From assembly GCF_030063355.1 (NCBI RefSeq), contig NZ_JASISZ010000005.1:62001-126000 (forward strand): a stretch of 64,000 bases of DNA, in the 5' to 3' direction. A model generated the notes under the pieces. That model saw only the letters and a program-made list of their open reading frames with translations, was not told the origin of the DNA and ran no database searches. The position numbers and the translations under genes were made by a program. The stretch comes from Streptomyces sp. PH10-H1. Lineage in GTDB: Bacteria; Actinomycetota; Actinomycetes; Streptomycetales; Streptomycetaceae. Below, piece by piece: positions 7,609 to 16,081 of the stretch (positions within the stretch are counted from its first letter, which is position 1; each line of letters begins with the position of its first letter).

Positions 7609-9672
7609 GTGAGCCTCAGTGAGCTCATCGCCGTGCTGCGCAGGCGGTGGTACCTCATGGTGCCCATTACCCTGCTCAGTCTTCTCGCGGGCGGGTACCT
7701 GTACCGAACGGTTCCGGTGGCCTACGAGTCTCAGAGCTCCATCGCCCTACTCGACTCCACGGCTGTCGCCAAGCTGGCCCCCACATTCGGCAATCCCATA
7801 TCGAACGCGGGCGGCTCACTGGTCGTCACGGCCGATGTGCTGATCAGGACCCTCGCATCGACCGACGCGGCCCGGGACCTGCACGGCCTCGGTGTCACGG
7901 ACTCCTACACCGTCGGCTTCGCGGCGAACACCTCGGGCCCGCTCCTCACCCTGGCCGTCACGGGAACCGACCGGGCGAAGGTGCTCCGGGAGACCACGAT
8001 CATCACCGGCTTCGCCGACGAGCAGTTGAAGGCGCTGCAGGCCACGGCCAAGGTCGCGCCCGCGTACTTCGTCCAGACCGCTCCCGTCGTCCTGCCGCAG
8101 ACACCGGTATCGCAGCTCAAGAGCAGGTACCAGGAGGTCGTGGGCGTCGTCATCCTCGGGACCACCATCGCGTTCGCGCTGTCCTTCGTGACCGAGAGCG
8201 TCGCCTTGACCCGCCGCCGCAAACGCGCCGGGGCGGCCGCCCCTTCCCCTCCCGCCGTTCCCCCACCCGGCGGGCGGGCGCCCAAAGGCCTCCTGAGCCG
8301 GCGGCTGGACGCCACCACGATCCTCACCGTCTACCTGGGGCTGGCCCTCTTCATCCCCTCGGATCTCGCCCTGCCCGCGCTCGGCGGCGTCGGCACACCG
8401 GCCAACGTCTTCGCCCTGCTCGGTCTCTTCTGGTATCTCGCGACCTGGCTCGCCGGCCGCGTCGTCCCGGCTCCGGGGACCCGGCTGCCGCGCGTCGCGA
8501 TGTGCCTGCTCGCCGCCGCGGTGCTGATGTCCTACATCGCGGACGCGAACCGCAGCAGTTCACACAAGGAGGTCCTGGGGGCCGACCGGGGACTCATCGG
8601 TCTCCTCGTATGGGTCTCCCTGGTGGTCCTGGCCTCGGCCGGAATCCAGGAGCGCGGCCGCCTCGAGGTCCTGATGCGCCGGCTCGTCGTGATGGGCACC
8701 GTCGTTGCCGTGATCGGCTACTACGACTTCTTCGCCGCGACCAACATCGCCGACTCCATCCACATCCCCGGCCTGCAGTCGAGCGTCGCCCACATCTCGA
8801 CCATGGACCGCGGCTCGTTCACCCGGCCGCGCTCCACCACGGCGCAGCCGCTGGAGTTCGGCGGGATGCTGGCCATTCTCGTCCCGTTCGCCGTCCAGCA
8901 GGCGCTCAACCCGGTACGTCGGCACCTCAGCTGGATCCGCCGCTGGGGACCGGTCATGAGCATGGGCGGCGCCCTGCCGCTGACGGTGTCGAGGACGTCC
9001 ATCATCGGCGCCCTCATCGTCGCCCTGATCATGCTGCCCCGGTGGAAGCCGCAACGGCGTTGGGCCGCGATCGGCCTGCTGCTGGGTTCCATCGCCGGCT
9101 TCAAGGTGATCATTCCCGGGCTGATCGGCACCATCACCACGCTGTTCGCCACCTTCCTGTCGAACTCCGACAGCAGCACCCAGGCCCGCACCGTGAAGTA
9201 CTCCGCGATCGTCCCCTACCTCTCCGAGCGTCCCCTGTTCGGACGCGGATTCGGGACCTTCACGCCCAGCCTCTACTTCTTCACGGACAACCAGTACATG
9301 CTGACCCTGGCCGAGATGGGCGCCCTGGGGCTCGTCGCGCTCCTCACCCTGTTCATCACCGGCATCCACACCGGCGGTGCCATCCGCCGACTGGCCCGCA
9401 CGGAGTCCGACCGGGAGCTCGGGCAGGCGTTCTTCGCCTCGGCCGTGACCGCCCTCGTCATCAGCGCCACCTTCGATGCCCTCAGCTTCCCCATGTTCGC
9501 GGGAATGTTCTTCCTGACCCTCGGTGCCGGCGGAAGCTATCTCGGCTTCATCCGGCGCGACGCCGCTGCCGCTGAAGCCGCGGCCGGCGCTCCTGCCGCA
9601 CCATCCGCACCACCCGCACCTCGCGCCGCGCCCGCCCGGCGCGAGGCCGAACCCCAACTCGTGGAGTCCTGA
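7609..9672 (+). CDS. Wzz-like domain fused to a Wzy/O-antigen-ligase-type polymerase
   Basis: A 687-residue membrane protein with two parts normally found on separate polypeptides. Residues 1-205 are Wzz-like: SLSELIAVLRRRWYLMVP leads into a first helix, then an extracytoplasmic domain with YESQSSIALLDSTAVAK, then a second helix at about 178-198. A basic, Pro/Ala-rich linker follows (about 205-235). The rest is a polytopic protein of about ten helices resembling the O-antigen ligase/polymerase family (PF04932-like), with the characteristic region TTAQPLEFGGMLAILVPF near residue 405 and RPLFGRGFGTF near residue 541. The tail is Ala/Pro-rich. GTG 7609 is preferred over in-frame starts further upstream because similarity to the Wzz paralogues starts there. 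The stop overlaps the next glycosyltransferase start by one base. Proposed role: length-controlled polymerisation of flipped repeat units. Confidence 0.8.
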   Translation: MSLSELIAVLRRRWYLMVPITLLSLLAGGYLYRTVPVAYESQSSIALLDSTAVAKLAPTFGNPISNAGGSLVVTADVLIRTLASTDAARDLHGLGVTDSYTVGFAANTSGPLLTLAVTGTDRAKVLRETTIITGFADEQLKALQATAKVAPAYFVQTAPVVLPQTPVSQLKSRYQEVVGVVILGTTIAFALSFVTESVALTRRRKRAGAAAPSPPAVPPPGGRAPKGLLSRRLDATTILTVYLGLALFIPSDLALPALGGVGTPANVFALLGLFWYLATWLAGRVVPAPGTRLPRVAMCLLAAAVLMSYIADANRSSSHKEVLGADRGLIGLLVWVSLVVLASAGIQERGRLEVLMRRLVVMGTVVAVIGYYDFFAATNIADSIHIPGLQSSVAHISTMDRGSFTRPRSTTAQPLEFGGMLAILVPFAVQQALNPVRRHLSWIRRWGPVMSMGGALPLTVSRTSIIGALIVALIMLPRWKPQRRWAAIGLLLGSIAGFKVIIPGLIGTITTLFATFLSNSDSSTQARTVKYSAIVPYLSERPLFGRGFGTFTPSLYFFTDNQYMLTLAEMGALGLVALLTLFITGIHTGGAIRRLARTESDRELGQAFFASAVTALVISATFDALSFPMFAGMFFLTLGAGGSYLGFIRRDAAAAEAAAGAPAAPSAPPAPRAAPARREAEPQLVES

Positions 9673-10658
9673 TGCCCCTCCAGACCGAGGCCGAAGGCAC
9701 CGGCCCCGTCGCCGTCCTTGTCGTCACCTGGAACAGCGCCGCAGTGCTTCCGGAGTTCATCGCATCGCTCCCGGAGGGCATGGACGGGCTCGACTGGCGG
9801 CTCGTCGTCGCCGACAACGACTCGGCCGACGACACCGTCGACCTGGTGCGCGCCCTCGCGCCCGGGGCCGTGATCGTCCAGACCGGCCGCAACGCCGGAT
9901 ACGCCGCCGGCGTCAACGCGGCCCTGAACGCCGCCGCGGAGTGGGACGGCGGCTACCGGGCGGCGCTGGTGTGCAACCCCGACATCCGCATGGGGCAGGG
10001 CTGCGCCAAGGTCCTCATGGACGCGCTCGGCACTCCCCTGCCCGACGGCACCCACATCGGGATCAGCGTCCCGCTGCTGTACGAGGAGGACAACCGCACG
10101 CTCGTCCACTCGCTGCGCCGCGAGTCGAGCGTGACCCGGGCCTTCGGCGAAGCGGTACTGGGCAACCGCCGGGCAGGCCGCTTCCCGCGCTGGAGCGAAC
10201 TGGTCACCGACCCCGCCGCGTACACACGGGCGACGCGGGCGGACTGGGCGGCCGGAGCCCTGATGGCACTGTCACGGCAGTGCCTGGACGCCTGCGGGCT
10301 GTGGGACGAGTCGTTCTTCCTCTATTCGGAGGAGACCGAGTACTGCCTGCGCGCCGGGGATCACGGCTACGCCACCTGTCTGGCGCCCGCAGCCCGTGCC
10401 ACCCACCTCGGCGGCGACTCGAGGGTCTCGCCACGCCTGTGGACGCTGCTGACCCTCAACCGCGTCCGGCTGTACCGGCGCAGGCACGGAGCCGTGGCAA
10501 CCGCCTTTTTCCGGGCGGCCGTTCTACTGCGGGAGACCTCGCGGGCCGCGCTCGGCCAGGCGCCCAGCAGGGCGGCCGCAGCGGCCCTGCTCAGCTCGGA
10601 GCAGCTGCGCGCTACACCGGGTCCTGCTCCGCACGCACCGCTGTCAACGACTTCGTGA
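9672..10658 (+). CDS. Family 2 glycosyltransferase (rhamnosyltransferase-like)
   Basis: A 328-residue GT2 protein. The opening VAVLVVTWNSAAVLPEFI, the acidic LVVADNDSADDTVDLVR, the segment GRNAGYAAGVNAAL, the metal-site region LVCNPDI and the later DESFFLYSEETEYCLRA are all characteristic of dTDP-rhamnosyltransferase-like GT2 enzymes that use a WNS...N(A/T)G(Y/F) pattern. It is directly coupled (TGATG overlap) to the Wzz-polymerase fusion. The 3' end overlaps the convergent methyltransferase gene by 47 nt (10612-10658), so the two transcripts are antisense at their ends. Rhamnose as donor sugar is inference from family resemblance. Confidence 0.84.
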   Translation: MPLQTEAEGTGPVAVLVVTWNSAAVLPEFIASLPEGMDGLDWRLVVADNDSADDTVDLVRALAPGAVIVQTGRNAGYAAGVNAALNAAAEWDGGYRAALVCNPDIRMGQGCAKVLMDALGTPLPDGTHIGISVPLLYEEDNRTLVHSLRRESSVTRAFGEAVLGNRRAGRFPRWSELVTDPAAYTRATRADWAAGALMALSRQCLDACGLWDESFFLYSEETEYCLRAGDHGYATCLAPAARATHLGGDSRVSPRLWTLLTLNRVRLYRRRHGAVATAFFRAAVLLRETSRAALGQAPSRAAAAALLSSEQLRATPGPAPHAPLSTTS

Positions 10659-11283
10659 TGCCCAGTACCCGCTCGTTGAGCAGTACCGAGCCGGGGAACA
10701 GATACCGCATCTCGGCGCGGGTCAGCAACTCGATGTTGACCACGGCGCTCATCCCCTCGTCCGGGCTGCCGGGGCGGCTGTGGACGAGGGGCCAGTGCCG
10801 CACCAGACGGGCCCGGACGGCCAGCGGCAGGAACTGGAACCCGGGTGCCAGGAAGTGCGGTTCCACCGGGAAGTAGCGGTAGGGCGTCTGAATCCAGTGC
10901 TGCGGCGCCAGCGACTCGACCGCGGCGACGAACCGCCGGCGCTGGCTGTGGCCACCGACGTGCTCGATCGTCGAGTTGGAGAACACCAGGTCGTGGCCGC
11001 CGAGGGTGGCGGCGACCGCCGGATCGGTCACGTCGGCGACCTCCGCGGTGATCCAGTCGGGCAGCTCGGCCGGGTGCTCCTCCAGGTTGATCAGGTGCAC
11101 GTGCTTGGCGCGCAGCGGCGCTCGCAGCCACATCTCGGCGGTGCCGCCCAGGTCCACGACGCTCATGTCCTCAATGCCGGGGAAACAGCGCCGGAACCGC
11201 TCCCAGCGGGCGACGCGGAGGCGCTCACCGACCGAGCCGGGAGCGTCGACGAAACGGTTGCGGAGTGCACGGGGGCCGGGCAT
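10612..11283 (-). CDS. Class I SAM-dependent methyltransferase
   Basis: A 223-residue soluble methyltransferase. The SAM-binding glycine motif VVDLGGTAEMWL appears at about residues 42-53, followed by the acidic HLINLEEHP strand end, the ITAEVADVTD segment and HDLVFSNSTIEHVGGHSQR, the last being typical of methyltransferase motif II with 'NSTIEHV'. ATG 11283 has AGGTGG 8 nt upstream and is preferred over an in-frame start at 11334. It is the last gene of the minus-strand run wzx - beta-helix - GT2 - methyltransferase. A role in O-methylating a sugar of the polysaccharide, or capping the chain end, is plausible but not shown. Confidence 0.78.
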   Translation of the reverse strand: MPGPRALRNRFVDAPGSVGERLRVARWERFRRCFPGIEDMSVVDLGGTAEMWLRAPLRAKHVHLINLEEHPAELPDWITAEVADVTDPAVAATLGGHDLVFSNSTIEHVGGHSQRRRFVAAVESLAPQHWIQTPYRYFPVEPHFLAPGFQFLPLAVRARLVRHWPLVHSRPGSPDEGMSAVVNIELLTRAEMRYLFPGSVLLNERVLGITKSLTAVRAEQDPV

Positions 11284-11422
11284 CGAATAAACCACCTGGG
11301 ATTGGACCGCCGGGACAGGGTCGAGCCGCTGCACGAACGGGCATGGTACGAACGGTGTGGTGCGCGAGCTGTAGGCGCAACGGTACGCGGGGCAGGGCCA
11401 CTTCTCAGGCGGTCGTGCGGAT

Positions 11423-12241
11423 TCAGCCGGACGCTCGCGGCGGGTCCGGCTGCTCCCACTCCGTGTAAAAGCTCGACGGGTTCACCAGGTACCGGACGGT
11501 GGGATACGGCACGTGCCGCACCTGGTGTCTGCGACCGTACCGGTGGATGAGCTCCCAGTCCTCACGGGGCAGGACCTCGGGCGCCCGGCGCAGCCGGCTG
11601 AAGTAGAGGGAGCGATTGCGGCGGGCGACAAAGGCGTTGGTGTCCAGGAAGGACTCGCGGGCGGCCCGGCGGCGGTCGAAGGGCACCGAGAGGATGTCCC
11701 GTTCACTCCCGTCGGGCAGGACGCGGCGCAGCGCCGTGTAGACACCGTCGGGGCCGTCAGGTGCCTCCAGCACGGCGAGCGCCTGCTCGAGGTGGTCCGG
11801 TTCCCACAGGTTGTCGTCGTCCAGGAAGGCCACGTAGCGCGACCGGGTCAGTCTGATGCCCACATTGCGGACGACCCCGGCGGTGCCCGTGTTCCGCGCC
11901 AGCGAGACGGCGAACAGCCGTGGGTCATCCGGAAGTTCGGGCAGCCCGGCACCGTCGTCGACAACCATGACCACCTGGTCCCGCACGGTCTGGTCCAGGA
12001 CCGAGCGCACGGCTGCCAGCAGCGCCTCGGGGCGGCGGTGGGTGGCGACCACCGTGGCGACCAGGGCGGTGGCGGCGGGCGCCGGAAGGGTGGGCGCCAG
12101 TCGTCGCGTCTCGGCGTCCTCGAAGCGTCGCAGCCGCAGGGCGGAGGGCGCCAGCAGGACCTTGTTCCTGGTCTCGAAGAGCACGAGCCAGCCGAAGGCC
12201 CACTTGAGCAGTGACCAGGGCGCCCGGGCGATACGTCGCAT
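11423..12241 (-). CDS. Family 2 glycosyltransferase
   Basis: A 272-residue GT2 glycosyltransferase. After a basic, amphipathic N-terminus (about 60 residues) the catalytic domain starts at TALVATVVATHRRPEALLA, with MVVDDGAGLPEL and SLARNTGTAGVVRNVGI, and the metal-binding acidic cluster AFLDDDNLWEPDHL. The conserved acceptor/base region is DTNAFVARRN followed by PREDWELIHRYG. ATG 12241 has AGAAGGA 7 nt upstream. The gene lies 11 nt downstream of the secreted beta-helix gene, in the same minus-strand operon as the flippase. Donor and acceptor are unknown. Confidence 0.84.
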   Translation of the reverse strand: MRRIARAPWSLLKWAFGWLVLFETRNKVLLAPSALRLRRFEDAETRRLAPTLPAPAATALVATVVATHRRPEALLAAVRSVLDQTVRDQVVMVVDDGAGLPELPDDPRLFAVSLARNTGTAGVVRNVGIRLTRSRYVAFLDDDNLWEPDHLEQALAVLEAPDGPDGVYTALRRVLPDGSERDILSVPFDRRRAARESFLDTNAFVARRNRSLYFSRLRRAPEVLPREDWELIHRYGRRHQVRHVPYPTVRYLVNPSSFYTEWEQPDPPRASG

Positions 12242-12252
12242 CTTGTTCCTTC

Positions 12253-13353
12253 TCACGGGGACGGCTCGGGGTTGACCGGGCGGCCGTCCGAGGTGCGGTT
12301 GCCGCTCCACACGTTTCCGGCGCCGGCCGCGTTCCAGGCGGCGACCGCACCGTACGCGCCGGAGCCACGGTGGTACTGCACCGAGAAGACATTGTTCGTG
12401 ACCTTGATTCCGGTGGCGCCCTTGCCACCGCCGTACAGTGCGTACGCCCCGCCGGCCAGCCAGTTGCCGTCCACGGTCGCGTTGGCGACGACACCGGTGT
12501 CCGCGAACAGGCCGATGCTCCCGGAGGCCCCCTGATCGGAACTCACCGGATTCAGCAGCGTGTTGTGCCGGATGGTCAGGGTTCCCTTGTTGCCGCCGTC
12601 ACTGATCACCGCGTTGGTGTGCTGCCACTCGCCACCCAGGTTCCGGAACGGGGCGATGTCGTGCACATAGTTGTCGTGGATGTTCCCCTGCCCCATCGAC
12701 AGCGCATCCCCGTACACCGAGACGTCGCACCAGCCGACCTCGACCGAGCTACCGCCCATGTTCGAAACCGCGTAGTCCTCGCCGCCGTTGTCGGGGCCCT
12801 TGCCCGGCACCGCGGTGATGGTGGTGTGCAGGATCCGCAGGCCGCTGAACCCGGCGCGCAGGTTGATGCCCCACCAGTTCGTGGAGGTGACTCTGCTGTC
12901 GATGACGGTGACGTTGTTCGCGTAGATGTCGAGCGAGCCGGTGATGTCCCAGCCCTGGATGACCGTACCGTCGTCATGGATGCTCAAGGCCCCGGTGCTG
13001 TGGGGCGTCAGGGCGGTGCGCGGACCGGTCGTACGGGCATCGGGGAAGCGGCAGGCGCTGGGGGACGCACAGCTGCCCGTCGCCGGGGGCTGCTCGGTAC
13101 CGCCGGTAGCGGGGGGACTGGCTGTCGAGCCGGGTGCGGACGCCGTCCGGCCGGGCCCTGCTGCGGCCGTTCCACCAGCGGTGTCCGGACCGGTACCGGT
13201 AGCGGCGGACGCTCCGGGGGCACAGGTCATCGCGCTGTCCGGGCAGGCCGCGACCGAATGCTCGCCCACACCGGAGCGGGATGCCTGAAAGACCGTCAGC
13301 ACAACGGCCAGCAGCACCCCCGCGAGCAATAGGCGGCTTCTTCTCCGTACCAT
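12253..13353 (-). CDS. Secreted right-handed parallel beta-helix protein
   Basis: A 366-residue exported protein. A basic RRRSRLLLAG start and hydrophobic segment form a signal peptide or anchor; a low-complexity Ala/Gly/Thr/Pro linker (about 40-95) follows, then a right-handed beta-helix with pectate-lyase-like rungs such as NNVTVIDSRVTSTNWWGINL, LRILHTTITAVPG and NIHDNYVHDIAPF. The gene lies between the flippase and a glycosyltransferase in one operon, suggesting it acts on, or binds, the polysaccharide outside the cell (a lyase or glycanase is a reasonable guess). ATG 13353 is chosen for GAGGTGGG 5 nt upstream and the signal peptide that follows. No catalytic residues can be assigned. Confidence 0.75.
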   Translation of the reverse strand: MVRRRSRLLLAGVLLAVVLTVFQASRSGVGEHSVAACPDSAMTCAPGASAATGTGPDTAGGTAAAGPGRTASAPGSTASPPATGGTEQPPATGSCASPSACRFPDARTTGPRTALTPHSTGALSIHDDGTVIQGWDITGSLDIYANNVTVIDSRVTSTNWWGINLRAGFSGLRILHTTITAVPGKGPDNGGEDYAVSNMGGSSVEVGWCDVSVYGDALSMGQGNIHDNYVHDIAPFRNLGGEWQHTNAVISDGGNKGTLTIRHNTLLNPVSSDQGASGSIGLFADTGVVANATVDGNWLAGGAYALYGGGKGATGIKVTNNVFSVQYHRGSGAYGAVAAWNAAGAGNVWSGNRTSDGRPVNPEPSP

Positions 13354-13426
13354 GCGACCCACCTCGTGGTCTCGTCCGTACCCGGCGCCGGGCCTGGTGT
13401 CCCAGTGTCCCGGTGCCCTGGTGAAT

Positions 13427-15028
13427 TCATGCGGATTTTCGGTGCTTTGCCCGGTGGCGGCCACCACTGGGGCGGGAGCCGAGCAGGAAGCCGCGGCTGG
13501 GCAGTACGCACACCACGTAGCCGGCCAGGGCGGCCGTGCCGATGGCGAGCAGTGCGAGCCGGCTGTCGCCGAAGTACCGCTCCAAGCCGATGATGATCGC
13601 GGCCATCACGGCTCCGCCGAGGAAGGGCCACGCGCATGCCCTGGCGATCGAACCGAGTCTTATGCCTCCCCGGCTCAGAACGAAAAGGAACACCGGCACC
13701 ACGATGCCGCCGGCGACCAGCACATGGCCCTGCGCGACGCCGACGATTCCGTCGGCGCGGGCGGCGACAACGAGCACGGGGACCAGGACGGCGAGCCACA
13801 GACCCTGCACCATGATGAGCGACCGGCGCTGACCGATCGCGACCAGGCAGTCATAGGCGAGCTCGCACCCGATACGGACCAGGCCGAGGGCCATCAGCCA
13901 GGGCAGCGCCTTGGCGGCGGGAAGCCACTGGCTCCCGTAGACGAGTTCGACGAGCGGGCCCGCGAGGATGGCCAGCAGCACGCACAGCGGAACCGTGCCG
14001 GTGATCAGGACGCCCAGGGCACGGCTGAAGCCCTGCGCGAGCGCCTGCGGCGACTCGGCCAGCCGGGAGAAGCCGGCGAAGGAGACCCGGCGTGCCGCCT
14101 CGGAGATGATCCGCACGGGCCAGCCGGACATGTTGAACGCGAGCACGTAGAAGCCCAGGGACACCTTGCCCAGTGTCGAGCCCACCACCATGGTGTCCAC
14201 GTTGACCACCCCGAGGGCCAGCATGCTGGCCCCCGCGAGCGGAAGCCCGAACCTGAGCAGCACCCGGGCCTGCTCCGGGTCCCAGCCGAACCGCAGGGTC
14301 CCCGGCGCCGCCAGGCAGCAGCCGATCAGGGCCGCGACGTTCCCCACCACGGCTCCCCAGGCGAAGCTCATCGCGCCCCAGCCCTCGAAGGCCAGCAGCA
14401 GGGTCACCGCGGTGCTGAGTACGAAGTTGAGCGCGTCGATGACCATCCGTTTGCCCTGGGCGAACTCCCGGGTGAGGAAGCCCGCGGGCACCTGGGAGAG
14501 CCCGTCGAGCACCACGCAGATGCACATCACCCGCAGCACACCCGAGGCGTCCGGCGAACCGAGCAGCCGGGCCACCGTCGGGGCCGCCGCGAACAGCGCC
14601 ACGTACAGCGCACAGCTGGAGAGCGTGCTGAGGGTCAGCACGGTCGGCGCGAACCGGCGCGCGTCTCCCTCCCAGCGCACGATGGCCAGCCCGACGCCCA
14701 GTTCGTTCGCGGACAGCAGGACCAGCAGCACCGTCTGGGCGATTCCGTACACGCCCCATTCCGCCGGTCCCAGGACGAAGCGCGCCAGCACGATCCCGGT
14801 CGCGAAGTTGCCCAGCCGCATGACCACGGTGTTGATCAGGCTCCACTGGGCAGCGGAACGGACCTTCTGGCCCAGCGACGGCGGGGCGGGAGCGGGTCCT
14901 GACTCGGCTCCTTGCTCAGTTCCGGACTCAGCTCCGGACTCAGCTCCGAGGGGAACGCGGGGGACGGGGAGCCCGGTCTCGGCGGGCGTTTCGTCGCCCG
15001 GGGCGGCCGTTAAGCGTGCCCTGTCCAT
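13427..15028 (-). CDS. Wzx-type polysaccharide repeat-unit flippase (MOP superfamily)
   Basis: A 533-residue polytopic membrane protein of the MOP exporter superfamily (Polysacc_synt type), predicted to flip undecaprenyl-linked repeat units across the membrane. About 12-14 hydrophobic segments are visible, beginning after the family-typical AAQWSLINTVVMRLGNFATG at about residue 58 and including FGLPLAGASMLALGVVNVDT with a conserved Asp in the membrane. The N-terminal cytoplasmic stretch holds a short tandem repeat, GAESGAESGTEQGAESG. The C-terminal tail is Arg/Lys/His-rich. AAGGA lies upstream of ATG 15028. It is the transporter partner of the polymerase at 7609 and the Wzz-like proteins. Confidence 0.88.
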   Translation of the reverse strand: MDRARLTAAPGDETPAETGLPVPRVPLGAESGAESGTEQGAESGPAPAPPSLGQKVRSAAQWSLINTVVMRLGNFATGIVLARFVLGPAEWGVYGIAQTVLLVLLSANELGVGLAIVRWEGDARRFAPTVLTLSTLSSCALYVALFAAAPTVARLLGSPDASGVLRVMCICVVLDGLSQVPAGFLTREFAQGKRMVIDALNFVLSTAVTLLLAFEGWGAMSFAWGAVVGNVAALIGCCLAAPGTLRFGWDPEQARVLLRFGLPLAGASMLALGVVNVDTMVVGSTLGKVSLGFYVLAFNMSGWPVRIISEAARRVSFAGFSRLAESPQALAQGFSRALGVLITGTVPLCVLLAILAGPLVELVYGSQWLPAAKALPWLMALGLVRIGCELAYDCLVAIGQRRSLIMVQGLWLAVLVPVLVVAARADGIVGVAQGHVLVAGGIVVPVFLFVLSRGGIRLGSIARACAWPFLGGAVMAAIIIGLERYFGDSRLALLAIGTAALAGYVVCVLPSRGFLLGSRPSGGRHRAKHRKSA

Positions 15029-15067
15029 GAGACGATTCCTTGTCGAGCGGCTCGTAGGATGCGCGGG

Positions 15068-15895
15068 TCACACAAACCGGTGCGCTTCGGTCTCGGTTGC
15101 GTCCGGCTGAGCTTCTTCGACCGGCTTCGACCACCGAGGGGCCGGCCGGCCGGCGGGCTGTCCTGCCGTCGGCTGCCCGGCGGGCGGTTGTCCGGCCGCC
15201 GGCTCTCCGACTGCCTGCTGCCCGGTGGTCCGCTGTTCGTCCGAATTTGCGTCCGCCACGTCATCGGCGTCGTCGTCCACGGACGGCGGAAGTTTGTGCG
15301 GCCGTAGGCGGGCCTCGACGAAGAAGGTGCCCGCCATGCTGAGCACGAACCCCAGCAGGCCGGCCATGATGAGGTATTGGAGCCTGGTCTTGGTCTGGGG
15401 CACCGGGTTCTGCGGGGGCACGATCGTCGTCATGCGGATCATGGCCTTCGGGGCGACCGACTGCTGCGTCTGGAACTGCTGCAGCCGTTCCGCGGCGTAG
15501 GCCGTCAGGATCTGGTCCGAGGCGAGAACGCCGGCCTTGTCGGTGCCGGTGACGGTCAACCACATGAGCGGGCCCTGGGCGTTGTCGGCGATCATGGCCT
15601 GATAGATCCCGGTGAGACCCCGCGCCTTGAGCTCGGTGATCGAGGCGTCGGAGTTCAAGTTCCGGGCGAGGCTGTCGGCCATTCCGGTGAGCGAGGTCTG
15701 CGTGCTCAGGAAGGGATTCCCGTCGAAGGCGACGGTGGCCTTCTGGGAGTTGAGGAGTCCCACCGTGCTCTGCGACTGGTACTTGACCGGAACCACCAGG
15801 TAGACGCCGGCCGTCAGAGCCGCGGTGAGCAGCAGTCCGGGCAGCAGGACGTACCAGCGCCTGCGCATGACCCGACAGATCTCTGCGAGATCCAT
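15068..15895 (-). CDS. Wzz-like chain-length/co-polymerase membrane protein with AGQP-repeat tail
   Basis: A 275-residue paralogue of the Wzz-like proteins at 6773 and in the fusion at 7609; all share the RRRWY(V/L) start and a Y(E/Q)SQS(S/T) segment after the first helix. Helix 1 spans about residues 15-35 and helix 2 about 172-192. The cytoplasmic C-terminus is acidic (SVDDDADDVADANSDEQ), then degenerates into imperfect Ala-Gly-Gln-Pro repeats (about residues 228-250) encoded by a GC-rich repeated DNA stretch near 15140-15215. No kinase domain follows. It lies 39 nt upstream of the flippase gene. Family membership is clear; the function of the repetitive tail is unknown. Confidence 0.78.
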   Translation of the reverse strand: MDLAEICRVMRRRWYVLLPGLLLTAALTAGVYLVVPVKYQSQSTVGLLNSQKATVAFDGNPFLSTQTSLTGMADSLARNLNSDASITELKARGLTGIYQAMIADNAQGPLMWLTVTGTDKAGVLASDQILTAYAAERLQQFQTQQSVAPKAMIRMTTIVPPQNPVPQTKTRLQYLIMAGLLGFVLSMAGTFFVEARLRPHKLPPSVDDDADDVADANSDEQRTTGQQAVGEPAAGQPPAGQPTAGQPAGRPAPRWSKPVEEAQPDATETEAHRFV

Positions 15896-15934
15896 TTCCC
15901 TCCTTCACGGCGTGGAGTGTCGTAGTAGCATCAA

Positions 15935-15958
15935 TGACCTGTCCACGGACAGCGGTCA
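15935..15958. promoter_or_regulatory. Inverted repeat in the wecB-Wzz spacer (candidate operator)
   Basis: TGACC-TGTCC at 15935-15944 mirrors GGACA-GC-GGTCA at 15947-15958, a near-perfect dyad with a 2-nt bulge, 40-63 nt upstream of the Wzz-like start at 15895. The spacer 15896-16081 contains no gene and is where a promoter for the minus-strand Wzz-wzx-beta-helix-GT-methyltransferase run would lie. No regulator can be named. Confidence 0.35.
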
Positions 15959-16081
15959 GGGCTTGGCCGTCATGCGACTCTACGGAGCCTCATGAGAAGC
16001 CACCCCGTTCACGGGGCGGAGGAGTCACGGTGTTCCCCCTCGCGGTTCCTATCGTGTGTGCTGCGCCGGGCTGACAGTGGA

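Noticed and set aside
13352-14902. Long plus-strand frame opposite the flippase
   Set aside because: Composition rich in His/Gln/Arg/Gly without a domain; the minus strand encodes an obvious membrane protein.
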